Of a stretch of 10,922 nt of DNA, positions 1 to 5,886 are shown piece by piece. The DNA comes from Bacteroidales bacterium UBA1745 (GTDB lineage: Bacteria; Bacteroidota; Bacteroidia; Bacteroidales; UBA932): positions 1-10,922 of the forward strand of contig DCHT01000055.1 in assembly GCA_002314885.1 (NCBI GenBank), given 5' to 3'. Made by a program: the position numbers and the translations under genes. A model generated the notes under the pieces. That model made no database searches and had not been told where the DNA came from. It was given only the letters and a program-made list of their open reading frames with translations. Numbering within the stretch: the first letter of the stretch is position 1; each line of letters opens with the position of its first letter.

Positions 1-35
1 CCCCGGCCGACCAAACCACCCGCCGTGGAACACCA

Positions 36-66
36 AAAAGTGGTGCAGTACTAGTGGCACTACTTC
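36..66. repeat. 31-bp hairpin repeat, copy 1
   Basis: This is identical, base for base, to 146-176. It begins AAAAGTGGTGCAG and ends GGCACTACTTC. The arms AAGTGGTGC and GCACTACTT can pair over 9 positions with one G-T wobble, around a loop containing AGTACTAGTG. The sequences flanking the two copies differ, so this is a dispersed unit and not part of a longer tandem repeat. I do not recognise the family. It resembles a REP-like or other small extragenic palindromic element. Confidence 0.8.
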
Positions 67-102
67 TGCGCCAAAACAGTGTTTGACGGGGCTGAGACGT
101 AA

Positions 103-133
103 AAAGAGCCAAGGCGCGGAGCCCCGGCTCTTT
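103..133 (-). terminator. Probable intrinsic terminator of the thioesterase transcript
   Basis: AAAGAGCC (103-110) and GGCTCTTT (126-133) form a perfect 8-bp stem with a 15-nt GC-rich loop. Read on the minus strand, the stem's last three bases and two more make a run of five T. It lies about 37 nt past the thioesterase stop codon, so it most likely ends that transcript. On the plus strand the stem is followed by TTTAGTTTT, so it may work in both directions. An outer, imperfect inverted pair (GCGCCAAAAC near 68-77 and GTTTTGCGC near 135-143) encloses it. Confidence 0.6.
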
Positions 134-145
134 AGTTTTGCGCGG

Positions 146-176
146 AAAAGTGGTGCAGTACTAGTGGCACTACTTC
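146..176. repeat. 31-bp hairpin repeat, copy 2
   Basis: This is an exact second copy of the repeat at 36-66, 110 bp further on. It overlaps the 3' end of the minus-strand thioesterase gene: the last lysine codon and the TAG stop (170-172) lie inside the repeat. Either the element inserted at the very end of the gene and supplied a new stop, or the repeat is a conserved 3' element that evolved there. Confidence 0.8.
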
Positions 177-551
177 GCTTCAGTCTTGGCGATGAACTTT
201 TCGACGTCGATGATGAAGCGGTCGTGAGTGCCTTCGCCGATGAGGCCGCGCTCGTCGTAGGCGGCGACTTTGAAGGAGACTCTGCGACGGTCGATTTCCA
301 CGACTTCGGTCTCAGCCCAGACCTTCATTCCGACTGGGGGTGGCGGAGACGTGTGAAACATTGATCTGAGTGCCCACGGAGCTCTGTCCTTCAGCGAGGT
401 AAGGCTCGATGGAGAGGGTTGCGGCCTTCTCAATCAGCGCGATCATCATAGGGGTTGCGAATACCTTCACCTTGCCGCTGCCGACGTTGGTAGCGACATT
501 CACTTCCGTCACGGTCGTTTCCTGACGACCTTTGATTCCGATTTCAACCAT
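170..551 (-). pseudogene. FlK-type acyl-CoA thioesterase, broken by a +1 frameshift
   Basis: Read across one frameshift, this encodes a 126-residue hot-dog thioesterase of the fluoroacetyl-CoA thioesterase-like family (COG5496), which hydrolyses small acyl-CoA thioesters in the cytoplasm. The first frame starts at 551 and is family-like up to residue 71. It keeps T33 (FATP), E41 (LIEKA), G60 and H67 (VSHVSATP). These sit exactly nine residues before the published FlK positions T42, E50, G69 and H76 (from memory). The sequence then continues in the next frame (PVGMKVWAE... to ...FIAKTEAK). A run of five G at 336-340 has one base more than the four needed for ATP-VGMKVW to read through. As given, translation stops after 79 residues. 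A homopolymer assembly error and a real inactivating mutation are equally possible. The start lies 21 nt after the SGNH hydrolase stop, so the two may be co-transcribed. The physiological substrate is unknown. Confidence 0.85.
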
Positions 552-572
552 AATTTCAACGTTGAGATTGAG

Positions 573-1655
573 TTATCTTATACCGTACTTCTTGAGAATC
601 TTGAGTATAGGCTTCTCGATGGATGCCTCCCAGAGGGAGTAGCCGTTGTCGTTAGGGTGCACACCGTCGGCGGTGGAAGATTCGCCGTTGTGGAGAGCTG
701 CGTCAGGCTTGAGGTAGTAAACATCCTTGTACTGCTTGCAGGCGATGTTCATAAGGCTGTCGGAAAGGGCGCGGCGGCCGCCGAACTCCTTCTGTGATTC
801 GGTGTTGAAATTCTCCCTCTCCCAGTAAATCGTGCGCTGGATGATGATAGGCTTGCCCGGATGCGCCTTGACCATACGGTCGATGAAAGGCAGGAGGCGT
901 TCGCGGATCATCGGAATATTAGGGTTGGAGAATGGATCGAACACGTATGCATCAGCCTCAACGTCCTCGAGGAAGTCAGCGAAATAAGGCTGCATCTTGC
1001 AGTTGCCGCTGAATCCGAGCGGAACGACCTGGAGACCGGTCTTGCGCATAAACTGCATAGGATAGCTCATTCCGGCGCGGGTACAGCTGATACCGTGGGT
1101 GAAGCTGCTGCCGTGGAAGACTATGCGGTTGCGGAAAGGAGATTCGAGGGTCTCGAGGGTGCTGCCCTCAGGCACGCACACCTGGCAGCCGAAAAGTTCG
1201 CAATAGAGAGGCAGGTAGAGGAGACATTCCTTCTCGCCCGGAGCCATTGCTTTCACGATTTCGACGACCTTGTCGGCATCCTTATGATCACGGTCGAAGG
1301 TGCAGGCACCTGCCCACAGCCACTTGCCGTCCTTCTTGATATAGAGGTCAAAGCCGCGATATGAGCGATATGCGTCGCGGTTGATCACATTGCCATACTG
1401 AATGCTTACGCCGATGCGCTCAGCGTCGGTCTTGAAGAGCACCGTGAGACCGGCTGGCACACGGCACTGTTCATTCTCTCCCTTGGTAAAGCCCTTGTAG
1501 ACACAAGTATCGACTCTGTGATAAGGGTTCGGCGTGTCAAGTGCCTTACCGCAGAGGTTGAGCTCGGAAGCCTCTACTTTCTTCCATTTGATGTCAGCGG
1601 CATTAGCCGAAATGCAGGCCGCGAAAACGGCAGCGATAAGGATGTATTTTCTCAT
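573..1655 (-). CDS. Secreted SGNH/GDSL-type hydrolase with N-terminal GxDLY-type domain
   Basis: A 360-residue predicted exported esterase. I chose the ATG at 1655 because it directly precedes a signal peptide (MRKYILIAAVFAACISANA). A start at 1691 would add 12 residues in front of it. Residues about 20-170 match the SGNH N-terminal domain, including the signature GFDLY (101-105). Residues about 175-360 are the hydrolase domain, with block I FHGSSFTHG (180-188, nucleophile probably S184), GFSGN (214-218) and the catalytic D330-x-x-H333 in DGVHPN. The usual GDS reads GSS here, which occurs in this subfamily (PF14606-like). The protein is cysteine-rich for an exported enzyme (about 11 in the mature part). 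Members often deacylate polysaccharides or glycans, but the substrate cannot be read from the sequence. It is probably transcribed from a promoter in the divergent region with the metallophosphoesterase, followed by the thioesterase. Confidence 0.88.
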   Translation of the reverse strand: MRKYILIAAVFAACISANAADIKWKKVEASELNLCGKALDTPNPYHRVDTCVYKGFTKGENEQCRVPAGLTVLFKTDAERIGVSIQYGNVINRDAYRSYRGFDLYIKKDGKWLWAGACTFDRDHKDADKVVEIVKAMAPGEKECLLYLPLYCELFGCQVCVPEGSTLETLESPFRNRIVFHGSSFTHGISCTRAGMSYPMQFMRKTGLQVVPLGFSGNCKMQPYFADFLEDVEADAYVFDPFSNPNIPMIRERLLPFIDRMVKAHPGKPIIIQRTIYWERENFNTESQKEFGGRRALSDSLMNIACKQYKDVYYLKPDAALHNGESSTADGVHPNDNGYSLWEASIEKPILKILKKYGIR

Positions 1656-1678
1656 ATTCCGATAAGAACTTATTAGCG

Positions 1679-1686
1679 TAAAGTTA
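1679..1686 (-). promoter_or_regulatory. Candidate -7 element for the SGNH hydrolase
   Basis: On the minus strand this reads TAACTTTA, one base off the Bacteroidales -7 consensus TAnnTTTG, and it lies 23 nt upstream of the chosen ATG at 1655. I see no good TTTG -33 element. The call rests on position and near-match only. Confidence 0.35.
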
Positions 1687-1698
1687 GTCATTTATTGC

Positions 1699-1706
1699 TA
1701 CCTTTG
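1699..1706 (+). promoter_or_regulatory. -7 promoter element of the metallophosphoesterase gene
   Basis: TACCTTTG matches the Bacteroidales -7 consensus TAnnTTTG exactly. It lies 29 nt before the ATG at 1736. A partial -33 match, TTAG at 1673-1676, sits 22 nt upstream. An A-rich stretch (seven A in a row) runs into the start codon, typical of translation initiation in this phylum, which relies little on Shine-Dalgarno pairing. Confidence 0.6.
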
Positions 1707-1735
1707 TTCAGTTATCACCAACAAATCCGAAAAAA

Positions 1736-2845
1736 ATGGACAGAAGGCATTTCTTCAAGATTTCAGCCACGGGCCTTGCAGGCCTCGCATTCGCAGACAG
1801 ATTCAACATCGTCGAAGCCTGCAACAGGAAGGGCAAGGACAGCAGTTATTCGCTTGTCATACTCGGTGACACCCACTACGACAAGGCACCGGTCGAGCTC
1901 TACCACACGGACTACTCAGACCCGAAGCCGTCCAGGGAAGCGAACCATCGCAAGGAAATCCAGAGGAATATAGAAATGTGGGCAGACCGTTGTCCGAAGA
2001 TGCTCAAGAGAGCCGGATGCCTCGTGGACGACAGCACGAAGATGTGCCTTCAGATGGGCGATATGATACAGGGCGACACTGGCAACTACGAAAGCCACGT
2101 GAGGTTCCTCGACGACACCTTCAATATGCTCAAGGATGCCCTCGGTCCGCTGCCATTCATCACCGTAGCAGGAAACCACGACCTGCGCGCGGCCGACGAC
2201 AACGTGGCCAAAAGAGCCTACGACGACTATATGCCAGCCAGGATTTCGAAGGAACTCGGCCAGGAGGTCACCAAGACGACTTTCGCCTTCTGGATAGGCC
2301 CGGACGCATATATCGTAATCGACTTCAGCCGCCCGGACGACGAGGAAATCGAAAAATTGCTCAATGAGACCAAGAAGGCCAGATATACCTTTATAATATC
2401 CCACGGTCCACTCTTCCCTTTCGACAGTTCCAAGTACTACTACTGGTTCCTCTACGGCAAGAAACCGGAGCAGAGGCTGCGCTTCCGCAAGCTTTTCGCT
2501 CAGCGCAACGTGATCAGTCTCTGCGGCCACTCCCATTTCACGGATTTCGTGGACTGGTACGGCGACGGCGGCAGGATCACCCAACTCCACATGAACAGCG
2601 TGTGGGCGAAGGAAGAATATGCGGAATACAAGGAACTCGCCAGCACTCCGGAGGAATATGGCAATCTCCGAGCAATGCAGCCTGAAGCACAGGCCCTCTT
2701 CGACGAGGTTCGCCCGGGACTCAAGGCCTATTCGACCTCCGATGCTGCCGGCAGCTACAAACTGAAGGTTTCCGACGAAGGCGTGTACGTCGATTTCTAC
2801 GCCGGCGATTCCACCCGCGTAAGCAAGACATTCAAGCTGAGATAA
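1736..2845 (+). CDS. Exported calcineurin-like metallophosphoesterase
   Basis: A 369-residue dinuclear-metal phosphoesterase. All five family blocks are visible in order: GDTH (44-47), GD with D109 in MGDMIQGD, GNHD (146-149), the histidine H223 in ISHGP, and GHSH (264-267), so the metal site looks intact. The N-terminus MDRRHFFKIS followed by a hydrophobic run (ATGLAGLAFA) is a twin-arginine-type signal, so the enzyme probably acts outside the cytoplasm. The C-terminal part (about 290-369) has no motif I recognise and ends with a short beta-rich segment. The start at 1736 is fixed by the Tat-like signal and the promoter just upstream. The substrate (nucleotide, phospholipid or phosphodiester) cannot be deduced. 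Its TAA at 2843-2845 directly touches the stop of the convergent GtrA gene. Confidence 0.88.
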   Translation: MDRRHFFKISATGLAGLAFADRFNIVEACNRKGKDSSYSLVILGDTHYDKAPVELYHTDYSDPKPSREANHRKEIQRNIEMWADRCPKMLKRAGCLVDDSTKMCLQMGDMIQGDTGNYESHVRFLDDTFNMLKDALGPLPFITVAGNHDLRAADDNVAKRAYDDYMPARISKELGQEVTKTTFAFWIGPDAYIVIDFSRPDDEEIEKLLNETKKARYTFIISHGPLFPFDSSKYYYWFLYGKKPEQRLRFRKLFAQRNVISLCGHSHFTDFVDWYGDGGRITQLHMNSVWAKEEYAEYKELASTPEEYGNLRAMQPEAQALFDEVRPGLKAYSTSDAAGSYKLKVSDEGVYVDFYAGDSTRVSKTFKLR

Positions 2846-3322
2846 TTACTGAAGGCCGTCCTGAGGGGCGGTCTTCTTTCTGAAGATCACCCTATCGTTC
2901 ATCGTGAAGTTCAGCAGGCCCGAGATGAAAAGAGCAATCATCTCGCAGTACATCACGTCCCACTTCGTGAGCCACTGAATGCCCAGGAAGAGCCCTGTCT
3001 TGATGAAGAATACGGTGGTATAGGACAGATTGTAGCCAATGAAGGCCTTGAGATAATCCTTGAACGGAAGCCCCTTCATCCTGTCGCGCCATACGACCTT
3101 CGAGGACATAATGAAATTGACCACATTGCCGAATTCGAATGCAATGGCAGGCGAAAGCAGGCATATCAGGATGTAGCCGGTGTGCGTGTCCTCAGAGAAA
3201 TTGCGGAAGATCAGATGGGTCAGGATCCACAGCACGAGCAAATCAGTGCCGGTTCCCGCGAGGGAGAACAGCAGGTGTTTCAGCAGTCGCCATATCGTAG
3301 GCCAGAATCCTTTTTTTTCCAT
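2846..3322 (-). CDS. GtrA-family membrane protein
   Basis: A 158-residue protein with four predicted membrane helices (about 16-40, 48-71, 92-118 and 122-140), the architecture and length of GtrA-like proteins (PF04138). Two family landmarks are present: NFIMSSKVVWR (69-79), and the closing GLLNFTMNDRVIF (135-147), which resembles the family's NF-x-x-N-R-x-W-V-F motif. GtrA proteins are thought to help flip polyprenyl-linked sugars for cell-surface glycan modification, but many are uncharacterised, and no glycosyltransferase partner sits next to this one. The start at 3322 is the only sensible Met. It lies 7 nt from a perfect -7 element, so the mRNA should be nearly leaderless. Codons 2-4 contain a run of eight A. 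The last residues overlap a hairpin that probably terminates the convergent gene. Confidence 0.85.
   Translation of the reverse strand: MEKKGFWPTIWRLLKHLLFSLAGTGTDLLVLWILTHLIFRNFSEDTHTGYILICLLSPAIAFEFGNVVNFIMSSKVVWRDRMKGLPFKDYLKAFIGYNLSYTTVFFIKTGLFLGIQWLTKWDVMYCEMIALFISGLLNFTMNDRVIFRKKTAPQDGLQ
2851..2879 (+). terminator. Probable terminator of the metallophosphoesterase gene, inside the GtrA 3' end
   Basis: GAAGGCCGTCC (2851-2861) pairs with GGGCGGTCTTC (2866-2876) over 11 positions with two G-T wobbles and a TGAG loop, followed by only TTT. It begins 5 nt after the metallophosphoesterase stop. The short T-tract makes this moderate evidence, and the sequence also encodes the GtrA C-terminus. 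Confidence 0.45.
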
Positions 3323-3329
3323 AACACTG

Positions 3330-3346
3330 CAAATATACTATATTTG
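3330..3346. promoter_or_regulatory. Palindromic divergent promoter of the GtrA and symporter genes
   Basis: CAAATATACTATATTTG is a perfect palindrome around C3338. Each arm is a perfect Bacteroidales -7 element TATATTTG: minus strand at 3330-3337, plus strand at 3339-3346. Each element is separated from its start codon (ATG 3320-3322 on minus, ATG 3354-3356 on plus) by exactly 7 nt. If transcription starts the usual few nucleotides after the -7 element, both mRNAs have leaders of a few bases at most. An oligo-T stretch (3311-3318) lies where the plus-strand -33 element would be. Confidence 0.65.
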
Positions 3347-3353
3347 TTAATAA

Positions 3354-4727
3354 ATGACGGTTTTCGAGTTCATAAGCAAGGTCTCCGACTTCGTCTGCGG
3401 CTATCCCCTCTTCGCCCTGCTGATCGGCGGAGGTATGTTCCTGTTCTTCTATTCAGGGGCACTTCCGCTGCGTTGGTTCGGCAAGGCAGTGGGTGCACTC
3501 AGACAGAAAAACAGCACTACAGCTCTGCAGAATAGCACTCAGACCCAGCTGAACAGCGGCAAAGGCCAGATCAGTTCCTTCCAGGCCCTGATGACTGCAA
3601 TCAGCTCCACCGTGGGAATGGGCAACATCGCAGGCGTGGCAATCGCCATCTCAATGGGAGGCCCGGGCGCAATTTTCTGGATGTGGGTCAGCGCCCTCTT
3701 CGGAATGGCTACCAAGTTCTTCGAAGGCACACTGGCGATTATGTACAGGGGCCAGGACGATAACGGCAACGTCCAGGGCGGACCTATGTATATAATTACG
3801 AAGGGCCTGGGCAGCAAATTCAAACCTATGGCCGTCTTCTTCGCCTCCTTCGCAATGATAGGCAGTTTCTGCGTGATGCAGGCCAACCAGCTGACCGAAT
3901 CCATCACCACCGTCGTGACTGAGCCTCTCGGCCTGGATACCAGTTTCTGGATAAAGGCCGCAATTGGCCTTGTAATGACGATATTGGTCACTCTGGTAGT
4001 GAAGGGCGGCATCACCAAGATAAGTGCACTGGCGAGCCGTATTGTGCCTTTTATGGTCACTCTCTACCTGATATTGGTACTTGTGATCACAGTCGTCCAC
4101 ATCGACAGGCTGCCGGAGGTGTTCGGACTGATCTTCCGCGAGGCCTTCAATTTCAAGGCAGGCTTCGGTGCATTGGCGGGAATAGCGATAATAGGCGCCC
4201 GCAGGGCAATGTACGTGAACGAGGCAGGCGTCGGCACCGCGTCTATGGTCCACGGATCGTCGAAGAATGACGACCCAGTGCGCGAGGGACTTGTGGCTAT
4301 GCTCGGCCCGGCAATCGATTCGGGACTTGTCTGCACCCTCACCGCGATTCCAATCCTGATGGCAGGCTGCTACGACGTGGAAGGCGTCAAAGGCCTGAAC
4401 ATTGCGCTCAATTCATTCAGCGAACTGCTGCCGGGCTGGGGCCAATATGCACTGCTGACCACGGTGCTTTTCTTCGCCTTCTCGACTATGTTCTCCTACT
4501 CCATTTACGGAGTGAAATGCGCCTCATATCTATTCGGTGCAAAAAGAGGAAAATATTACGTCTATGCTTATCTGGCGGTGATTTTCATATCCTGCATCGC
4601 CTCCCTGAAACTGGTTGTGACGGTTATGGACTTCGCCTTCGCGATGATGGCTCTGCCGAATATGCTTACCGTCCTCTATCTGTCCCCTAGAGTCAGAGCA
4701 GAGATCCGAAAACAAGGTCGGAAATAG
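3354..4727 (+). CDS. Alanine/glycine:cation symporter (AGCS family)
   Basis: A 457-residue inner-membrane transporter of the AGCS family (AlsT/DagA type), which imports alanine or glycine with sodium or protons. Family signatures are visible along the chain: STVGMGNIAGVA (85-96), GGPGAIFWMW (102-111), QGGPMYI (141-147), the highly conserved GARRAMYVNEAGVG (281-294), and DSGLVCTLTA (322-331). Hydrophobic segments are spread through the whole length, as expected for about ten or eleven helices, so the protein looks complete. An in-frame TAA immediately precedes ATG 3354, which fixes the start and supports a nearly leaderless transcript from the palindromic promoter. Which amino acid is preferred cannot be read. 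The 3' end overlaps the convergent serine hydrolase gene by 35 nt. The nearby operon handles cysteine and acyl-CoA, so a role in amino-acid fermentation is possible. Confidence 0.93.
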   Translation: MTVFEFISKVSDFVCGYPLFALLIGGGMFLFFYSGALPLRWFGKAVGALRQKNSTTALQNSTQTQLNSGKGQISSFQALMTAISSTVGMGNIAGVAIAISMGGPGAIFWMWVSALFGMATKFFEGTLAIMYRGQDDNGNVQGGPMYIITKGLGSKFKPMAVFFASFAMIGSFCVMQANQLTESITTVVTEPLGLDTSFWIKAAIGLVMTILVTLVVKGGITKISALASRIVPFMVTLYLILVLVITVVHIDRLPEVFGLIFREAFNFKAGFGALAGIAIIGARRAMYVNEAGVGTASMVHGSSKNDDPVREGLVAMLGPAIDSGLVCTLTAIPILMAGCYDVEGVKGLNIALNSFSELLPGWGQYALLTTVLFFAFSTMFSYSIYGVKCASYLFGAKRGKYYVYAYLAVIFISCIASLKLVVTVMDFAFAMMALPNMLTVLYLSPRVRAEIRKQGRK

Positions 4728-5883
4728 CCGCACGCGTGGCCTTGAGGCCGCCTGTGTCGTAAGGATGCACGCGGTTGGTCAGAACTATGACGGCAACGCG
4801 GCTGTCCAGGTCCATAACTATGCTCGTGCCGGTGTAGCCGGTGTGGCAAAGTATGCGGTGACCGCTCTCAGGCAGCACTTTGCCGCAGATACCGGAATGC
4901 GAACTGCGCACGTCCCAGCCCAGGCAGCGGCCCACTGCAGGATCGTTTTCCTCTGGCACCTTAGCCATCAGACGGACGGTCTCGGGCTTCAGTATGCGGC
5001 CGTCCTCATTCATCAGAGACTGACATATAACAGCCAGGTCTGAGGCGTTCGAGAACACGCCGGCATTGCCTGAGTTGCCCAGGTTGAGCACCCTCGCAAG
5101 CGGATCGTGGACAGCGCCGCGCAGAGGCAGTCCGTCCTCCTGCAATTCGGTCGGAGCAATAGGAGCGCCGCCGATTTCAACAGGCGTAACAGAATAATCT
5201 GTCAAAGGCAGATACGCAGTGTGCTTCAAACCCAGGCGGTCGAATACATTGGCCTGCACATAGTCGCAGAGCCTCTCCCCCGTCACCTGCTGAACGATAT
5301 TCTGCAGTGTCACAAAGTTCAGACACGAATAGAGGAACTTCTCACCCGGTACGAAATGGCGGCCGGTGTCAGTGGCAATGTGATGCATCAGGGAATCAGG
5401 CTGTCCCGGACCGAACTTGGCCACGCAGCGAGGCACATTGGAATAGGCGTCAATACCGCTGGTATGAGTCAGAAGGTCGCGGACGGTAATGGCTCCCTCA
5501 GACATCACGAAATCAGGGAAATAGCGGCTTACGGTATCCAGAAGGCCGATTTCACCATTCTCAATAAGCTGCATCACGGCCATAGTCGTACCGACGCATT
5601 TGCTCAGCGAAGCCAGGTCGAATACGGCGTCCACGGTCATTGCGACAGTGTCGGGCACCACGGAAATATTGCCGTAGGCCTTGAGGAAATCGATATCCTC
5701 CCCGTTGACGACGCAGACTACGGCTCCTGGGATGATAGTGTCGTTTATTGCCTTCAGGGCTACTGAATCGATGCCGGCGGAGACGGTCGGCTCAAGGCGG
5801 TCAACGCTCTGAACGCGCGTCGCGGTGCAGGCGACGCTGAAAACGCTCACCAGCACCGCGACGAAAGCGGTATAAAGCTTCAT
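4693..5883 (-). CDS. Exported serine hydrolase, class C beta-lactamase/esterase family
   Basis: A 396-residue serine hydrolase (PF00144 fold: class C beta-lactamases, DD-peptidases, EstB-type esterases). The catalytic SxxK is S92-L-S-K95. The second motif is Y185-S-C in FLYSCLNF, where many relatives have YxN. The third is H347-T-G in CHTGYTG, replacing KTG as is common among esterase-like members. The N-terminus (MKLYTAFVAVLVSVFSVAC) is a signal sequence ending in a cysteine, and SVAC is an imperfect lipobox, so it may be a lipoprotein or simply secreted. It starts 3 nt after the CoA-transferase stop, so it is probably the last gene of a four-gene operon. A beta-lactamase role is not implied: peptidoglycan-derived or ester substrates are equally likely. 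Its final 35 nt run antisense to the end of the symporter gene. Confidence 0.87.
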   Translation of the reverse strand: MKLYTAFVAVLVSVFSVACTATRVQSVDRLEPTVSAGIDSVALKAINDTIIPGAVVCVVNGEDIDFLKAYGNISVVPDTVAMTVDAVFDLASLSKCVGTTMAVMQLIENGEIGLLDTVSRYFPDFVMSEGAITVRDLLTHTSGIDAYSNVPRCVAKFGPGQPDSLMHHIATDTGRHFVPGEKFLYSCLNFVTLQNIVQQVTGERLCDYVQANVFDRLGLKHTAYLPLTDYSVTPVEIGGAPIAPTELQEDGLPLRGAVHDPLARVLNLGNSGNAGVFSNASDLAVICQSLMNEDGRILKPETVRLMAKVPEENDPAVGRCLGWDVRSSHSGICGKVLPESGHRILCHTGYTGTSIVMDLDSRVAVIVLTNRVHPYDTGGLKATRAAISDLVFGSLL

Positions 5884-5886
5884 AGA

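Larger units (their letters stand above)
1..169. other. Gene-free stretch with repeats and a terminator
   Basis: I see no credible coding region here. The stretch lies beyond the 3' end of the broken thioesterase gene. It holds the first copy of a 31-bp repeat, most of the second copy, and between them a terminator-like hairpin. The first 35 bases are rich in C and GGC/CCG and I recognise nothing in them. They could be the 3' flank of a gene outside the window. Confidence 0.6.

Noticed and set aside
36..176. The two 31-bp repeats as a CRISPR array
   Set aside because: There are only two copies with a 79-bp gap that itself contains a terminator hairpin. The spacer is too long, there is no third unit and there are no cas genes.
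556..565. TCAACGTTGA palindrome between the SGNH and thioesterase genes
   Set aside because: It is only 10 bp, stands alone and has no promoter element beside it. Chance is the simplest explanation.
1916..2590. Long open frame antisense to the metallophosphoesterase
   Set aside because: The sense protein has all metal-binding motifs. The antisense frame shows no recognisable family, no start-site signals, and is what GC-rich third positions of a real gene produce.
4736..4749. GGCC-TTGA-GGCC hairpin after the symporter stop as a terminator
   Set aside because: The stem is about four base pairs with no T-tract, and the sequence is coding for the serine hydrolase.
5107..5766. Long open frame antisense to the serine hydrolase
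   Set aside because: It is a shadow of a gene with clear SxxK and HTG motifs. Its translation has no domain-like composition or promoter.
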